In this document: piece by piece, positions 1 through 6,319 of the stretch
How positions within the stretch are numbered: position 1 is the stretch's first letter
Layout: each line of letters opens with the position of its first letter
NCBI GenBank assembly: GCA_003512805.1
Contig: DOOK01000142.1
Coordinates: forward strand, 1 to 7,156
Reading direction: 5' to 3'
Origin: Erwinia sp.
GTDB lineage: Bacteria; Pseudomonadota; Gammaproteobacteria; Enterobacterales; Enterobacteriaceae
DNA: 7,156 nt
Translations under genes and position numbers: made by a program
Notes under the pieces: generated by a model
Told to the model about the DNA's origin: nothing
What the model saw: only the letters and a program-made list of their open reading frames with translations
Database searches by the model: none

Positions 1-88
1 GAGTCACAAATACGGCGATCTGTGAAAAAAACCTATTCTTAACATCACGCGGGTGCGCTTTACTGCTGACTGCTGTTTCATTTTTGAC

Positions 89-101
89 GCTAATTATTAG
101 C
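89..101. promoter_or_regulatory. 13-bp perfect palindrome upstream of kgtP
   Basis: GCTAAT-T-ATTAGC is a perfect 6+1+6 inverted repeat, ending 23 bases before the kgtP start codon. It is the most AT-rich stretch of the leader and could contain a -10 element (TAATTA at 91-96), although no good -35 lies 16-18 bases upstream. A TTGACG at 84-89 looks like a -35, but no -10 stands at the right distance from it. The palindrome is therefore either an operator-like site or a chance AT-rich palindrome. The first 88 bases otherwise show nothing I can name. No convincing CRP site was found. Confidence 0.35.
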
Positions 102-124
102 AAGGAAAAAGGCGAGGAAGAATT

Positions 125-1429
125 ATGTTCGATGCCGCATCGTCTGGGGCAGACGCCGCCAGCGCTTCTGTCATTACTACCCGTCAACGGATCTGGGCTA
201 TCGTAGGCGCTTCTTCAGGTAACCTGGTTGAATGGTTTGATTTTTACGTCTATTCCTTTTGCTCGCTCTATTTTGCCCATATCTTTTTTCCTTCGGGCAA
301 TGCCACCACGCAGCTGCTGCAAACGGCAGGCGTATTTGCCGCCGGGTTTCTGATGCGTCCGGTCGGCGGGTGGCTGTTCGGTTATATTGGTGACAAGCAT
401 GGAAGGAAAACCTCCATGCTGATCTCTGTCTGCATGATGTGTTTTGGCTCACTGGTTATTGCCTGCCTGCCTGGCTACGCTACTCTCGGTGTTTGGGCTC
501 CTGCGCTGTTGCTCCTGGCGCGCCTGTTTCAGGGATTATCCGTAGGCGGAGAGTATGGCACCAGCGCCACCTACATGAGTGAAGTGGCGATTGAAGGTAA
601 AAAAGGTTTTTATGCCTCCTTCCAGTACGTCACGCTGATCGGCGGACAGCTTCTGGCCTTATTGACGGTGGTAGTCCTGCAGCAGATCCTGTCTGATGAG
701 GATTTACGGGCATGGGGCTGGCGCATTCCTTTTGCCCTGGGCGCGCTGCTTGCCATTGTCGCGCTCTATTTGCGACGTTCGTTAAACGAAACCTCAGACA
801 GAAAAAGCCGAACGCATCAGGATGCCGGATCGTTAAAAGGTCTCTGGAAACATCGTCGCGCCTTTATCATGGTATTAGGGTTTACCGCTGGCGGCTCGTT
901 AAGTTTTTATACTTTCACAACCTACATGCAGAAGTACCTGGTGAACACCTCAGGAATGGATACGCGCAGTGCCAGCGTCGTCATGACGGCGGCACTTTTT
1001 ATTTTTATGCTGATCCAGCCTTTGATCGGCGCGCTTTCTGATAAGATCGGCCGAAAAGGATCAATGCTGATCTTTGGTGGTCTGGCCGCGATCTGTACCG
1101 TGCCGATCCTGACAACGTTGCAAAATGTGCAAAACGGATGGGTGGCGTTCGCGCTGGTTATGCTGGCGCTGCTGATTACCAGTTTTTATACCTCAATCAG
1201 CGGCATCCTGAAGGCAGAAATGTTCCCGCCGGAAGTCCGTGCGCTGGGAGTAGGGCTTTCTTATGCGGTGGCTAATGCCTTGTTTGGTGGCTCGGCAGAA
1301 TATGTCGCTTTGTCACTCAAAGCAGCCGGAGGCGAAGAGAAGTTCTTCTGGTATGTTTCCGCGATGGGCGCGGTGGCTTTCCTGGTGTCGTTGCTGTTGC
1401 ATAAGAAAGGGAAGGGGATGACGCTTTAA
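125..1429 (+). CDS. kgtP: 2-oxoglutarate (alpha-ketoglutarate)/H+ symporter
   Basis: This 434-residue inner-membrane transporter of the major facilitator superfamily (metabolite:H+ symporter branch) imports 2-oxoglutarate with protons. Recognition rests on near-continuous similarity to E. coli KgtP (432 aa). The segment [14 protein letters not shown] (32-45) is the conserved start of helix 1 in this branch. [12 protein letters not shown] (86-97) is the MFS loop 2-3 motif, [13 protein letters not shown] (133-145) is the helix 4 signature, and [12 protein letters not shown] (302-313) repeats the loop motif in the second half. Twelve hydrophobic segments fit the sequence. The first 20 or so residues, rich in Ala and Ser, differ from E. 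coli, whereas the match from [11 protein letters not shown] onward is very high. The start is supported by GAGGAAG at 114-120, four bases before ATG. Its stop shares four bases with the convergent yfiM stop, and no classical terminator follows. Confidence 0.97.
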   Translation: MFDAASSGADAASASVITTRQRIWAIVGASSGNLVEWFDFYVYSFCSLYFAHIFFPSGNATTQLLQTAGVFAAGFLMRPVGGWLFGYIGDKHGRKTSMLISVCMMCFGSLVIACLPGYATLGVWAPALLLLARLFQGLSVGGEYGTSATYMSEVAIEGKKGFYASFQYVTLIGGQLLALLTVVVLQQILSDEDLRAWGWRIPFALGALLAIVALYLRRSLNETSDRKSRTHQDAGSLKGLWKHRRAFIMVLGFTAGGSLSFYTFTTYMQKYLVNTSGMDTRSASVVMTAALFIFMLIQPLIGALSDKIGRKGSMLIFGGLAAICTVPILTTLQNVQNGWVAFALVMLALLITSFYTSISGILKAEMFPPEVRALGVGLSYAVANALFGGSAEYVALSLKAAGGEEKFFWYVSAMGAVAFLVSLLLHKKGKGMTL

Positions 1430-1743
1430 CGAGCCGTATTCCACAGAGCATAGCCGGTGGCGGCACCGGCTATATCCCAGCTGAAGTCTTTCCAGCTCCA
1501 GCCTGAGCCTGCTTCACGGCTGTCATAAAATTCCTTACCCGCGCCCAGACTGACGGAGAACAACAGGCCAAAGTTGCCGCTGTGGCTCTCATGCCAGTTT
1601 TGCCGTTCGCCGTAAGCGGCGCCCGCTGCTGAAAGAAAGGCGGAAGAAAAGAAATGTTCAGCTTTATCTTTACCTGTCCAGCCGTCATGCGCCATATGGC
1701 TACAGCCAGAACAGCAAAGCAGGATCAAAGGAAGCAAGCGCAT
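1426..1743 (-). CDS. yfiM: Putative YfiM-family lipoprotein
   Basis: This 105-residue protein resembles E. coli YfiM (about 107 aa), a predicted lipoprotein of unknown function that I recall as DUF2279. The N-terminus [14 protein letters not shown] looks like a short type II signal with Cys14 as the lipidated residue. The lipobox is irregular: Gly at -1 and Ser at -2 are normal, but Cys11 at -3 and Cys10 at -4 replace the usual Leu/Ala-type residues. The family core is clear: [16 protein letters not shown] (26-41), [15 protein letters not shown] (62-76) and [15 protein letters not shown] (79-93). No alternative start codon lies upstream in frame before the pssA stop, so the ATG at 1743 is the only sensible start. 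The gene begins directly after the T-run of the pssA terminator and is in the same frame as pssA. Its stop overlaps the kgtP stop. Function is unknown. Confidence 0.9.
   Translation of the reverse strand: MRLLPLILLCCSGCSHMAHDGWTGKDKAEHFFSSAFLSAAGAAYGERQNWHESHSGNFGLLFSVSLGAGKEFYDSREAGSGWSWKDFSWDIAGAATGYALWNTAR
1450..1473. other. Perfect 10-bp hairpin beyond the kgtP stop, inside yfiM
   Basis: ATAGCCGGTG and CACCGGCTAT are perfect inverted repeats around a 4-base GCGG loop. They start 21 bases after the kgtP stop codon and lie within the yfiM codons for AGAATGY. No T-run follows on either strand, so this is not a standard intrinsic terminator. It could fold at the 3' end of kgtP mRNA as a stability or pausing element. 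It could also be a by-product of Gly/Ala-rich coding sequence. Confidence 0.5.
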
Positions 1744-1773
1744 AAAAAAAGCCCTGTATGACCGACAGGGCTT
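1744..1773 (-). terminator. Rho-independent terminator of pssA
   Basis: Read leftward, AAGCCCTGT (1773-1765) pairs perfectly with ACAGGGCTT (1757-1749) around a 7-base loop. The stem runs into seven T residues (1750-1744), which touch the yfiM ATG. The stem starts 12 bases after the pssA stop. The site is strong by form and should end most pssA transcripts before yfiM. Its 3' arm also carries AGGG, eight bases before the yfiM start. Confidence 0.88.
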
Positions 1774-1779
1774 AGTATA
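1774..1779 (-). promoter_or_regulatory. Candidate -10 element for yfiM
   Basis: TATACT on the minus strand matches the sigma-70 -10 consensus at five of six positions. It lies just upstream of the terminator hairpin, between the pssA stop and yfiM. Transcription would start near 1766-1767, inside the 5' arm of the hairpin. The 17-base-spaced -35 position (TCAGCC, 1797-1802) is poor and there is no TGn extension, so this is only a candidate. Confidence 0.35.
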
Positions 1780-1785
1780 GCTGGC

Positions 1786-3141
1786 TTACAGAATACGGCT
1801 GATGAGCCTGTCGATGCGGATACGTCGCAGCCGGCGGATCAGCTTTCTGACCTTGACCGGGTAGTCGGCAATACTTTCTAAATCGCGATAGTGCTGCACA
1901 ATTGTCGTGTGCTCACGGATCAGCGCCAGCTCTTTCTCACGCTGCGCGGCCAGCTCCTGAAGCGGATCATGAATGAGCACGGCATTTTCCAAATCGAGGC
2001 GCCATGCGCGAGGATTCAGGTTATTACCGGTAACCAGCATCCACTCTTCATCTACCCACATCCCTTTTAAGTGATAGCTGTTTTCACCGTCTTTCCACAA
2101 CCGCACGGTCAGCTGCCCGCTGGTAACGTAATACTGCAGACGGCTCAGAAAACGACGCAGGTTAATCTCATACAGATAAGGCAGTGCGCCAATAATTTTA
2201 AACGGCTGATCCTGGGGAATATAAAAATCATTTGCGGTCTTGTCGCCGACAATGATTTCAACGTCTTTTCCCCGGCGCAGCAGCCAGATAATGTTGCGTA
2301 CCAGAATCGCAGGTAGGTTGAAGTAGGGCGTGCACAACGTCAGCTTCTGCTCGGCACACGGCATCAGATGATAGATGGTCTTATTCAGCAGGCTGCGCTT
2401 ACCCAGGCCGACCAGCGGCGTGACCGCAAGCTGCTCGTTACCGGCATCGCCCTCAAAATCATAATCAAAACCACGCAGCTCCTGACGAAACTGGCGCGTT
2501 TCGTTCTTTATTTCAGGGCTTTTCGGGCGTTCGCGCTGGTCGAGCCGATGGACGGCTTCGGCCTGAATGAGATTGGTATCAATCCAGTTTAACAGCGTAT
2601 CGGCCAGCGTAGGATTGGTTATCAGCTGATAACGATCGTAGCGATAGCGCTCATGTTGGTGAAGATAGACATCGTTCAGACTCGCACCGGTATACAGTAG
2701 CGTATCGTCAATGACCGATCCTTTCAGGTGCAGCACGCCCAGCGCTTCACGGGTATTCACCGGCACGCCGTAAACTGGGATAGCGATAGTGGGGTTTTGC
2801 TCGGCCATCTCGCAATACCAGTCCGCATTGGTTGCGCCGCGAGAGGCACCGATACGGCCTCGCTGCGCGCGATGCCAGTCAACTAAAATACGGATATCCA
2901 GTTCAGGCCGCAGGCGTTTCGCTTCATATAGCGCGGAAAGAATGGCTCGCCCGCCATCATCGTTTTCCAGATAAAGGGCCACAAGGCAGATACGTTTTGT
3001 CGCCGAAGCGATTTTTTCCAGCAGCGTTTGGCGGAAATCGGCAGGCGTATACAGCGTGGTAAAATCGGCAACCGACTGAGACAGTTTTGGCAGTTGCGCA
3101 AGGTGCTGTTGGTGCTTATTACGTTTGAATTTAGACAGCAT
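1786..3141 (-). CDS. pssA: CDP-diacylglycerol--serine O-phosphatidyltransferase (phosphatidylserine synthase)
   Basis: This enzyme makes phosphatidylserine from CDP-diacylglycerol and L-serine, the committed step towards phosphatidylethanolamine. It is the gamma-proteobacterial phospholipase D-type synthase, associated peripherally with the inner membrane and ribosomes. Its 451 residues equal the E. coli length. Two HKD motifs are intact: H138-x-K140-x4-D145 (HLKGSVID) and H357-x-K359-x4-D364 (HLKGMWVD), each followed by the family's Ser/Asn-containing stretch (GASLND, TGNNLN). The C-terminus (433-451) is a basic amphipathic segment (KLIRRLRRIRIDRLISRIL) suited to contact with anionic membrane. 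The start is taken at ATG 3141, as in E. coli MLSKFKRNKHQQ. A GTG stands immediately before it at 3144 and could serve instead, adding one residue. The SD is weak (GAGAAG, nine bases before GTG). A terminator follows, and patZ lies upstream on the same strand. Confidence 0.97.
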   Translation of the reverse strand: MLSKFKRNKHQQHLAQLPKLSQSVADFTTLYTPADFRQTLLEKIASATKRICLVALYLENDDGGRAILSALYEAKRLRPELDIRILVDWHRAQRGRIGASRGATNADWYCEMAEQNPTIAIPVYGVPVNTREALGVLHLKGSVIDDTLLYTGASLNDVYLHQHERYRYDRYQLITNPTLADTLLNWIDTNLIQAEAVHRLDQRERPKSPEIKNETRQFRQELRGFDYDFEGDAGNEQLAVTPLVGLGKRSLLNKTIYHLMPCAEQKLTLCTPYFNLPAILVRNIIWLLRRGKDVEIIVGDKTANDFYIPQDQPFKIIGALPYLYEINLRRFLSRLQYYVTSGQLTVRLWKDGENSYHLKGMWVDEEWMLVTGNNLNPRAWRLDLENAVLIHDPLQELAAQREKELALIREHTTIVQHYRDLESIADYPVKVRKLIRRLRRIRIDRLISRIL

Positions 3142-3166
3142 CACAGTGCGTTTCTTCTCTGTTCAT
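3131..3166 (-). other. Short upstream ORF (11 codons) overlapping the pssA start
   Basis: Read leftward, an ATG at 3166 opens an 11-residue frame (MNREETHCDAV). It is out of frame with pssA and ends in TAA at 3133-3131, about ten bases past the pssA start. It has a better SD than pssA: AAAAGG at 3179-3174 with a 7-base spacer. It could couple or attenuate pssA translation. With an ORF this short, chance is a real alternative. Confidence 0.35.
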
Positions 3167-3200
3167 GGAATAGCCTTTTGCCTTAAAATCATCGCCATAA

Positions 3201-3223
3201 CCGCTAATGTTACCATTAGTCGG
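3201..3223. other. Inverted repeat in the patZ-pssA gap
   Basis: CTAATG (3204-3209) and CATTAG (3214-3219) pair around a 4-base loop. CCG (3201-3203) and CGG (3221-3223) extend the stem across a single bulged T at 3220. No T-run follows on the minus strand, so it is not a typical terminator for patZ. It may be an operator or a leader structure ahead of pssA. No clear -10/-35 pair was found in this gap. Confidence 0.4.
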
Positions 3224-3255
3224 GCGAGTTGTGGGCAGTTTTACGTTTCCAGACA

Positions 3256-5898
3256 TTAACGGTTCTCCTGTAGCGTCAGGGAGAGCGCGACAATCCCGTC
3301 CTCAAGCTGGATATCCACGGTAAATCCCAGCTTACGCGCCAGCGCTATCATGCCCCGATTGTTTGGCATCGTGATGCCGTTGAGCTTTAGCAAACCATGC
3401 TGACGGGTATAGTCGATCATTTTTTCCAGCAGTTGACGGCCGAGGCCCAGCCCTTTCAAATCCGATCGTACCAGCACCGAAAACTCGGCATCCAGATTGT
3501 CGGCATCTGAAATAGCGCGGGTGACGCCTACGATCTCGTGCCGTCTTACCGCGACGATCGCCATCTCCCGATCGTAGTCGATCTGGGTCATGTTAGCCAA
3601 ATCATCATGTGTGAACTCATTGATCTCGCTGAAATAGCGATAATAGAGATCTTCTTTCGTCACCTGAGCGATGAATTGCTGTAGCAGCGGCTCATCTTCC
3701 GGCAGGATAGGACGAAACAGCAGCGGTTCGCCGTTTTTTAGCTGCGCCTGCTCTTCCAGCTGGTGGGGATAGGGGCGGATAGCCAGGCGCGCCTCGGGAT
3801 CGCCTTCAAAGGGCGCCAGCTGCATGGTGACATCCAGCAGCGAAAAGGTTTCGCCTGCCGCCAGCAAAGGATGAATATCGAGTCGCCTGATCTCCGGACA
3901 GTCCACTATCAGGTTAGATACCTGCACCAAAACCCGGCTGAGGCCCGAAATATCCAACGGAGAAAGCGCGCTGCGCCCGCGTATCTTGCCATTTTTAATG
4001 GCCTGAATAATTAAATAGCGTGCGAGCGCCATGTTCAGCGGCGGTAAAGCCACGGCGGCTTGACGTTCCGCCTGCCATTCGATTCCGCCTTCGCCCAGCA
4101 TGATTACCGGCCCAAAAACGGGATCCTGTTCCATCACGATGCGCAGCTCTTGAGCGCCAGCACGGTTGGCCATACTCTGTACCACCAGCCCGTCAATACG
4201 TGCCTGCGGCCAGGCGAGTTTAACGCGATCGATAATGGCTTCCGCGGCCTGTTGCACTTCACCAGCCGAGCGCAGATAGAGCATGACGCCCTGGACTTCC
4301 GATTTATGCGGGATATCGGGAGAACGCAGCTTAAGCGCTACCGGATAGCCTGCCTGGCTGGCTATCTGCACCGCCTCTGTGCTGTCACGGGCGATCCAGG
4401 TCGGCAGCGTCGTTAAGCCATAAGCCTGTAAAATACCCTGAACTTCATGCGTATCCAGCGTGGTCTCGCCCTCTTTTAGCGCCTGACGGATCAGCTGGTG
4501 AGCCTCTGCCGTATCGGTGGCCAGATCGGCCGGGAGCGCAGGCGTTTCGCGCAGCTGCTTCTGATTACGACGATACTCCACCATATGCATAAACGCGGTA
4601 ATCGCTCCTTCCGGGGTACGATAGGTTGGAATGCCAGCTTCGCTGAAGTAGCGGCGTGCTTCAGGCGCAGAGAACTCGCCGCACCAGTTGGTCAGTAAAG
4701 TAACCTGTTTTGCACGCGGGTGTTTTGCCACCCCTTCTATCAGGCGTTGCGCGGTGAGCGTGGCAGGCGCAACGGCGCTGGGCGCGTAGATTACCAGCAG
4801 GGCGTCGATATCGTGGCTGTCCAACAGTAATGATACTACCTGTTGATAGCGTTCCGCGGTGGCATCATCTTTCAGATCGAGGGGGTTGCCAGCCAGACAG
4901 TCGGGCGGTAACTGATTTTGCAACGCCGCCGTTAACGCCTCGCTGAGCTTCGCCAGTTTGCCGCCGCGCGCATCCAGCGCATCCAATGCCAGCGCGGCAG
5001 GCGCAGCGCCGTTGCTGATAACCATCAACCGCTCGCCGCGCAGTGGACGCATATAGCTGAGCGTTTCCACAGCGGAAAAGAGCTCGTGCATATCCTGTAC
5101 CCGCAGCAGGCCCGCACGCTGGATCGCCGCATCCCAGGCCCCGTCCATACCGCCGGGCGCACCCAACAGCTGACGTGCCTGCTCTGACCGACCGCTCTTA
5201 ATCACCAGCACTGGTTTGTTTCTGGCAGCACTACGGGCTGCAGAGACAAAGCGACGCGCGTCGCTCAACTGTTCCAGACAGAGCAGAATGGCGCTGGTTT
5301 TACCGTCGCGCGCCAGAAAATCGAGCAAATCGTCCACGTCGATATCCAGACTGTCGCCGAGGGCAATAAACCAGGAGAAGCCCAGCTGGCGCTGTTGCGC
5401 CCAGTCCAGAATGGTATTAGAGACGGCAGCAGACTGCGAAATAAACGCCAGCCTGCCCTGATAAATAGGCACGGGTGAAAAGCTGGCATTCAGTCCCTGC
5501 CAGGGCGCAAGCAGCCCCAGACTGTTAGGTCCGAGCAGGCGGATCTGCCACCGGCTGGCGCACTGGCGTAATTCATCACGCTGGCTGGCCGGCGAAGAGA
5601 GAACGATACAGGCTTTGCAGCCGCGCTCGCCCAGAGCCTGAAGCAGGGCAATGTTATGACGGCTATGCGTACAAATCACCGCCAGATCGGGCGCAAAAGG
5701 CAGGCTGGCGACATCGGGCCAGGCCATTACGCCGCATACTGCCTGATACCTGGGCGTGACTGGCAGAACGGAACCGCTAAATCCGCCTGCCAGCAGATTA
5801 CGCATCATCAGATAACCTGCGCGCTCCGGGCGCGGGGAAGCGCCGATTACCGCGATAGACTTGGGACGTAACAGCGCTTCCAGGCCTCGTTGACTCAT
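3256..5898 (-). CDS. patZ: Protein lysine N-acetyltransferase (PatZ/Pat, GNAT fused to acyl-CoA synthetase-like domains)
   Basis: PatZ (YfiQ/Pka) transfers acetyl from acetyl-CoA to protein lysines. Its best-known target is acetyl-CoA synthetase (Acs), which it inactivates and CobB reactivates. This copy has 880 residues (E. coli about 886). Domains in order are a CoA-binding Rossmann domain (about 5-130; IAVIGASPRPERAGYL), succinyl-CoA ligase-like domains (about 145-450), an ATP-grasp domain (about 480-695; GYPVALKLRSPDIPHKSE at 517-534) and a C-terminal GNAT domain (about 725-877) with the acetyl-CoA loop LKGLGLG (814-820). E805, just before the acetyl-CoA-binding strand, is the likely counterpart of the catalytic glutamate reported for Salmonella Pat. 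The phosphohistidine loop of ADP-forming acyl-CoA synthetases aligns with QLLGAPGGMD (243-252) and has Leu for His, as expected for a domain that only senses ligand. The start is fixed by AGGAG at 5909-5905, six bases before ATG. pssA follows 114 bases later with no terminator between. Confidence 0.97.
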   Translation of the reverse strand: MSQRGLEALLRPKSIAVIGASPRPERAGYLMMRNLLAGGFSGSVLPVTPRYQAVCGVMAWPDVASLPFAPDLAVICTHSRHNIALLQALGERGCKACIVLSSPASQRDELRQCASRWQIRLLGPNSLGLLAPWQGLNASFSPVPIYQGRLAFISQSAAVSNTILDWAQQRQLGFSWFIALGDSLDIDVDDLLDFLARDGKTSAILLCLEQLSDARRFVSAARSAARNKPVLVIKSGRSEQARQLLGAPGGMDGAWDAAIQRAGLLRVQDMHELFSAVETLSYMRPLRGERLMVISNGAAPAALALDALDARGGKLAKLSEALTAALQNQLPPDCLAGNPLDLKDDATAERYQQVVSLLLDSHDIDALLVIYAPSAVAPATLTAQRLIEGVAKHPRAKQVTLLTNWCGEFSAPEARRYFSEAGIPTYRTPEGAITAFMHMVEYRRNQKQLRETPALPADLATDTAEAHQLIRQALKEGETTLDTHEVQGILQAYGLTTLPTWIARDSTEAVQIASQAGYPVALKLRSPDIPHKSEVQGVMLYLRSAGEVQQAAEAIIDRVKLAWPQARIDGLVVQSMANRAGAQELRIVMEQDPVFGPVIMLGEGGIEWQAERQAAVALPPLNMALARYLIIQAIKNGKIRGRSALSPLDISGLSRVLVQVSNLIVDCPEIRRLDIHPLLAAGETFSLLDVTMQLAPFEGDPEARLAIRPYPHQLEEQAQLKNGEPLLFRPILPEDEPLLQQFIAQVTKEDLYYRYFSEINEFTHDDLANMTQIDYDREMAIVAVRRHEIVGVTRAISDADNLDAEFSVLVRSDLKGLGLGRQLLEKMIDYTRQHGLLKLNGITMPNNRGMIALARKLGFTVDIQLEDGIVALSLTLQENR

Positions 5899-6106
5899 AG
5901 CCGTCTCCTGTGCAGAAAAAGTGAGTTTAACGCTAACTGGCGTTCATTACCGCCGTTGAGCCGCCGGTTTTGTAAAATCATCGGTGGCGATCTAAAAGAA
6001 AGGAAGAAGGTGTTTGCGCGACGCGCTTTTTCTCCTCAACGTAGCAGGCGTCAAAACCAGATGACCTGTCGCTAACAGGGCTGCCGGGCCTGACCGGCTG
6101 TAAGAA

Positions 6107-6240
6107 CAGGGGCAGGCTTCGGACTTGCCACGTTTTACGTCGTGACAAGCTTCGCCGCTCGTCAACGGGGAGCAGGGGCTTGAGCTGGACTCGCCACGTT
6201 TTATGTCGTGACAAGCTTCGTTCGCTCGTTAACGGAGCAG
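6107..6240. repeat. Two-copy tandem repeat, period about 66 bp
   Basis: Unit 1 (6107-6172) and unit 2 (6173-6240) both start CAGGGGC. From GGACT (6121 and 6187) onward they differ by only a few substitutions and small indels, and the shared block includes GTCGTGACAAGCTTCG. Each unit holds an inverted repeat with 9-base arms: 6124-6132 with 6141-6149, and 6190-6198 with 6207-6215, each around an 8-base loop. Unit 2 has a second stem, GCTTCGTT with AACGGAGC (6215-6222 with 6231-6238). A shortened CAGG follows unit 2. I do not recognise it as a standard REP, ERIC or BOX element. Confidence 0.85.
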
Positions 6241-6286
6241 CAGGCGCGTCAACCGGAGGCGGGATAACATGAGTGAATTTTCGATT

Positions 6287-6313
6287 AAAAAGCGGCAGCG
6301 GACGCGCGGCCGC
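6287..6313 (-). terminator. Rho-independent terminator of tapT
   Basis: Read leftward, GCGGC (6313-6309) pairs with GCCGC (6296-6292). Across one mismatch there is a 3-bp GCG/CGC inner stem and a tetraloop. The hairpin is followed directly by TTTTT (6291-6287). The stem begins six bases after the tapT stop codon. This separates tapT from patZ. Confidence 0.75.
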
Positions 6314-6319
6314 CCATTT

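Larger units (their letters stand above)
5899..6319. other. 421-base gap between tapT and patZ
   Basis: No supported gene lies here. From the tapT side it holds the tapT terminator (6287-6313), two tandem repeat units (6107-6240), a GC hairpin (GCCGG/CCGGC, 6083-6098), a GCGCG-A-CGCGC inverted repeat (6016-6026), the inverted repeat TTTT-GT-AAAA (5968-5977), and AACGC/GCGTT arms at 5929-5933 and 5940-5944 just upstream of the patZ SD. The patZ promoter should be here. A TTTACA (minus strand, 5976-5971) resembles a -35 but has no good -10 at 16-18 bases. I recall that E. coli patZ is CRP-dependent, but I see no clear CRP site. Confidence 0.7.

Noticed and set aside
4..48. TGTGA (21-25) and TCAC (45-48), considered as a CRP site for kgtP.
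   Set aside because: The half-sites are 19 bases apart rather than the required six, and no other pair fits.
6016..6031. GCGCG-A-CGCGC followed by TTTTT, resembling a rightward terminator.
   Set aside because: A one-base loop cannot form as drawn, the usable stem is only about 3-4 bp, and no rightward gene lies upstream to need it.
6020..6106. Possible decayed extra repeat units upstream of unit 1 (CTCAACG-TAGCAGG at 6036-6048 resembles the unit end, about two periods away).
   Set aside because: The similarity is too short and patchy to separate from chance by eye.
5978..6214. A 78-codon leftward ORF across the tandem repeat.
   Set aside because: Its internally repeated peptide (RHKTWRVQ, RRKTWQVR) follows from the DNA repeat. 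There is no SD, and the composition is unlike a real protein.
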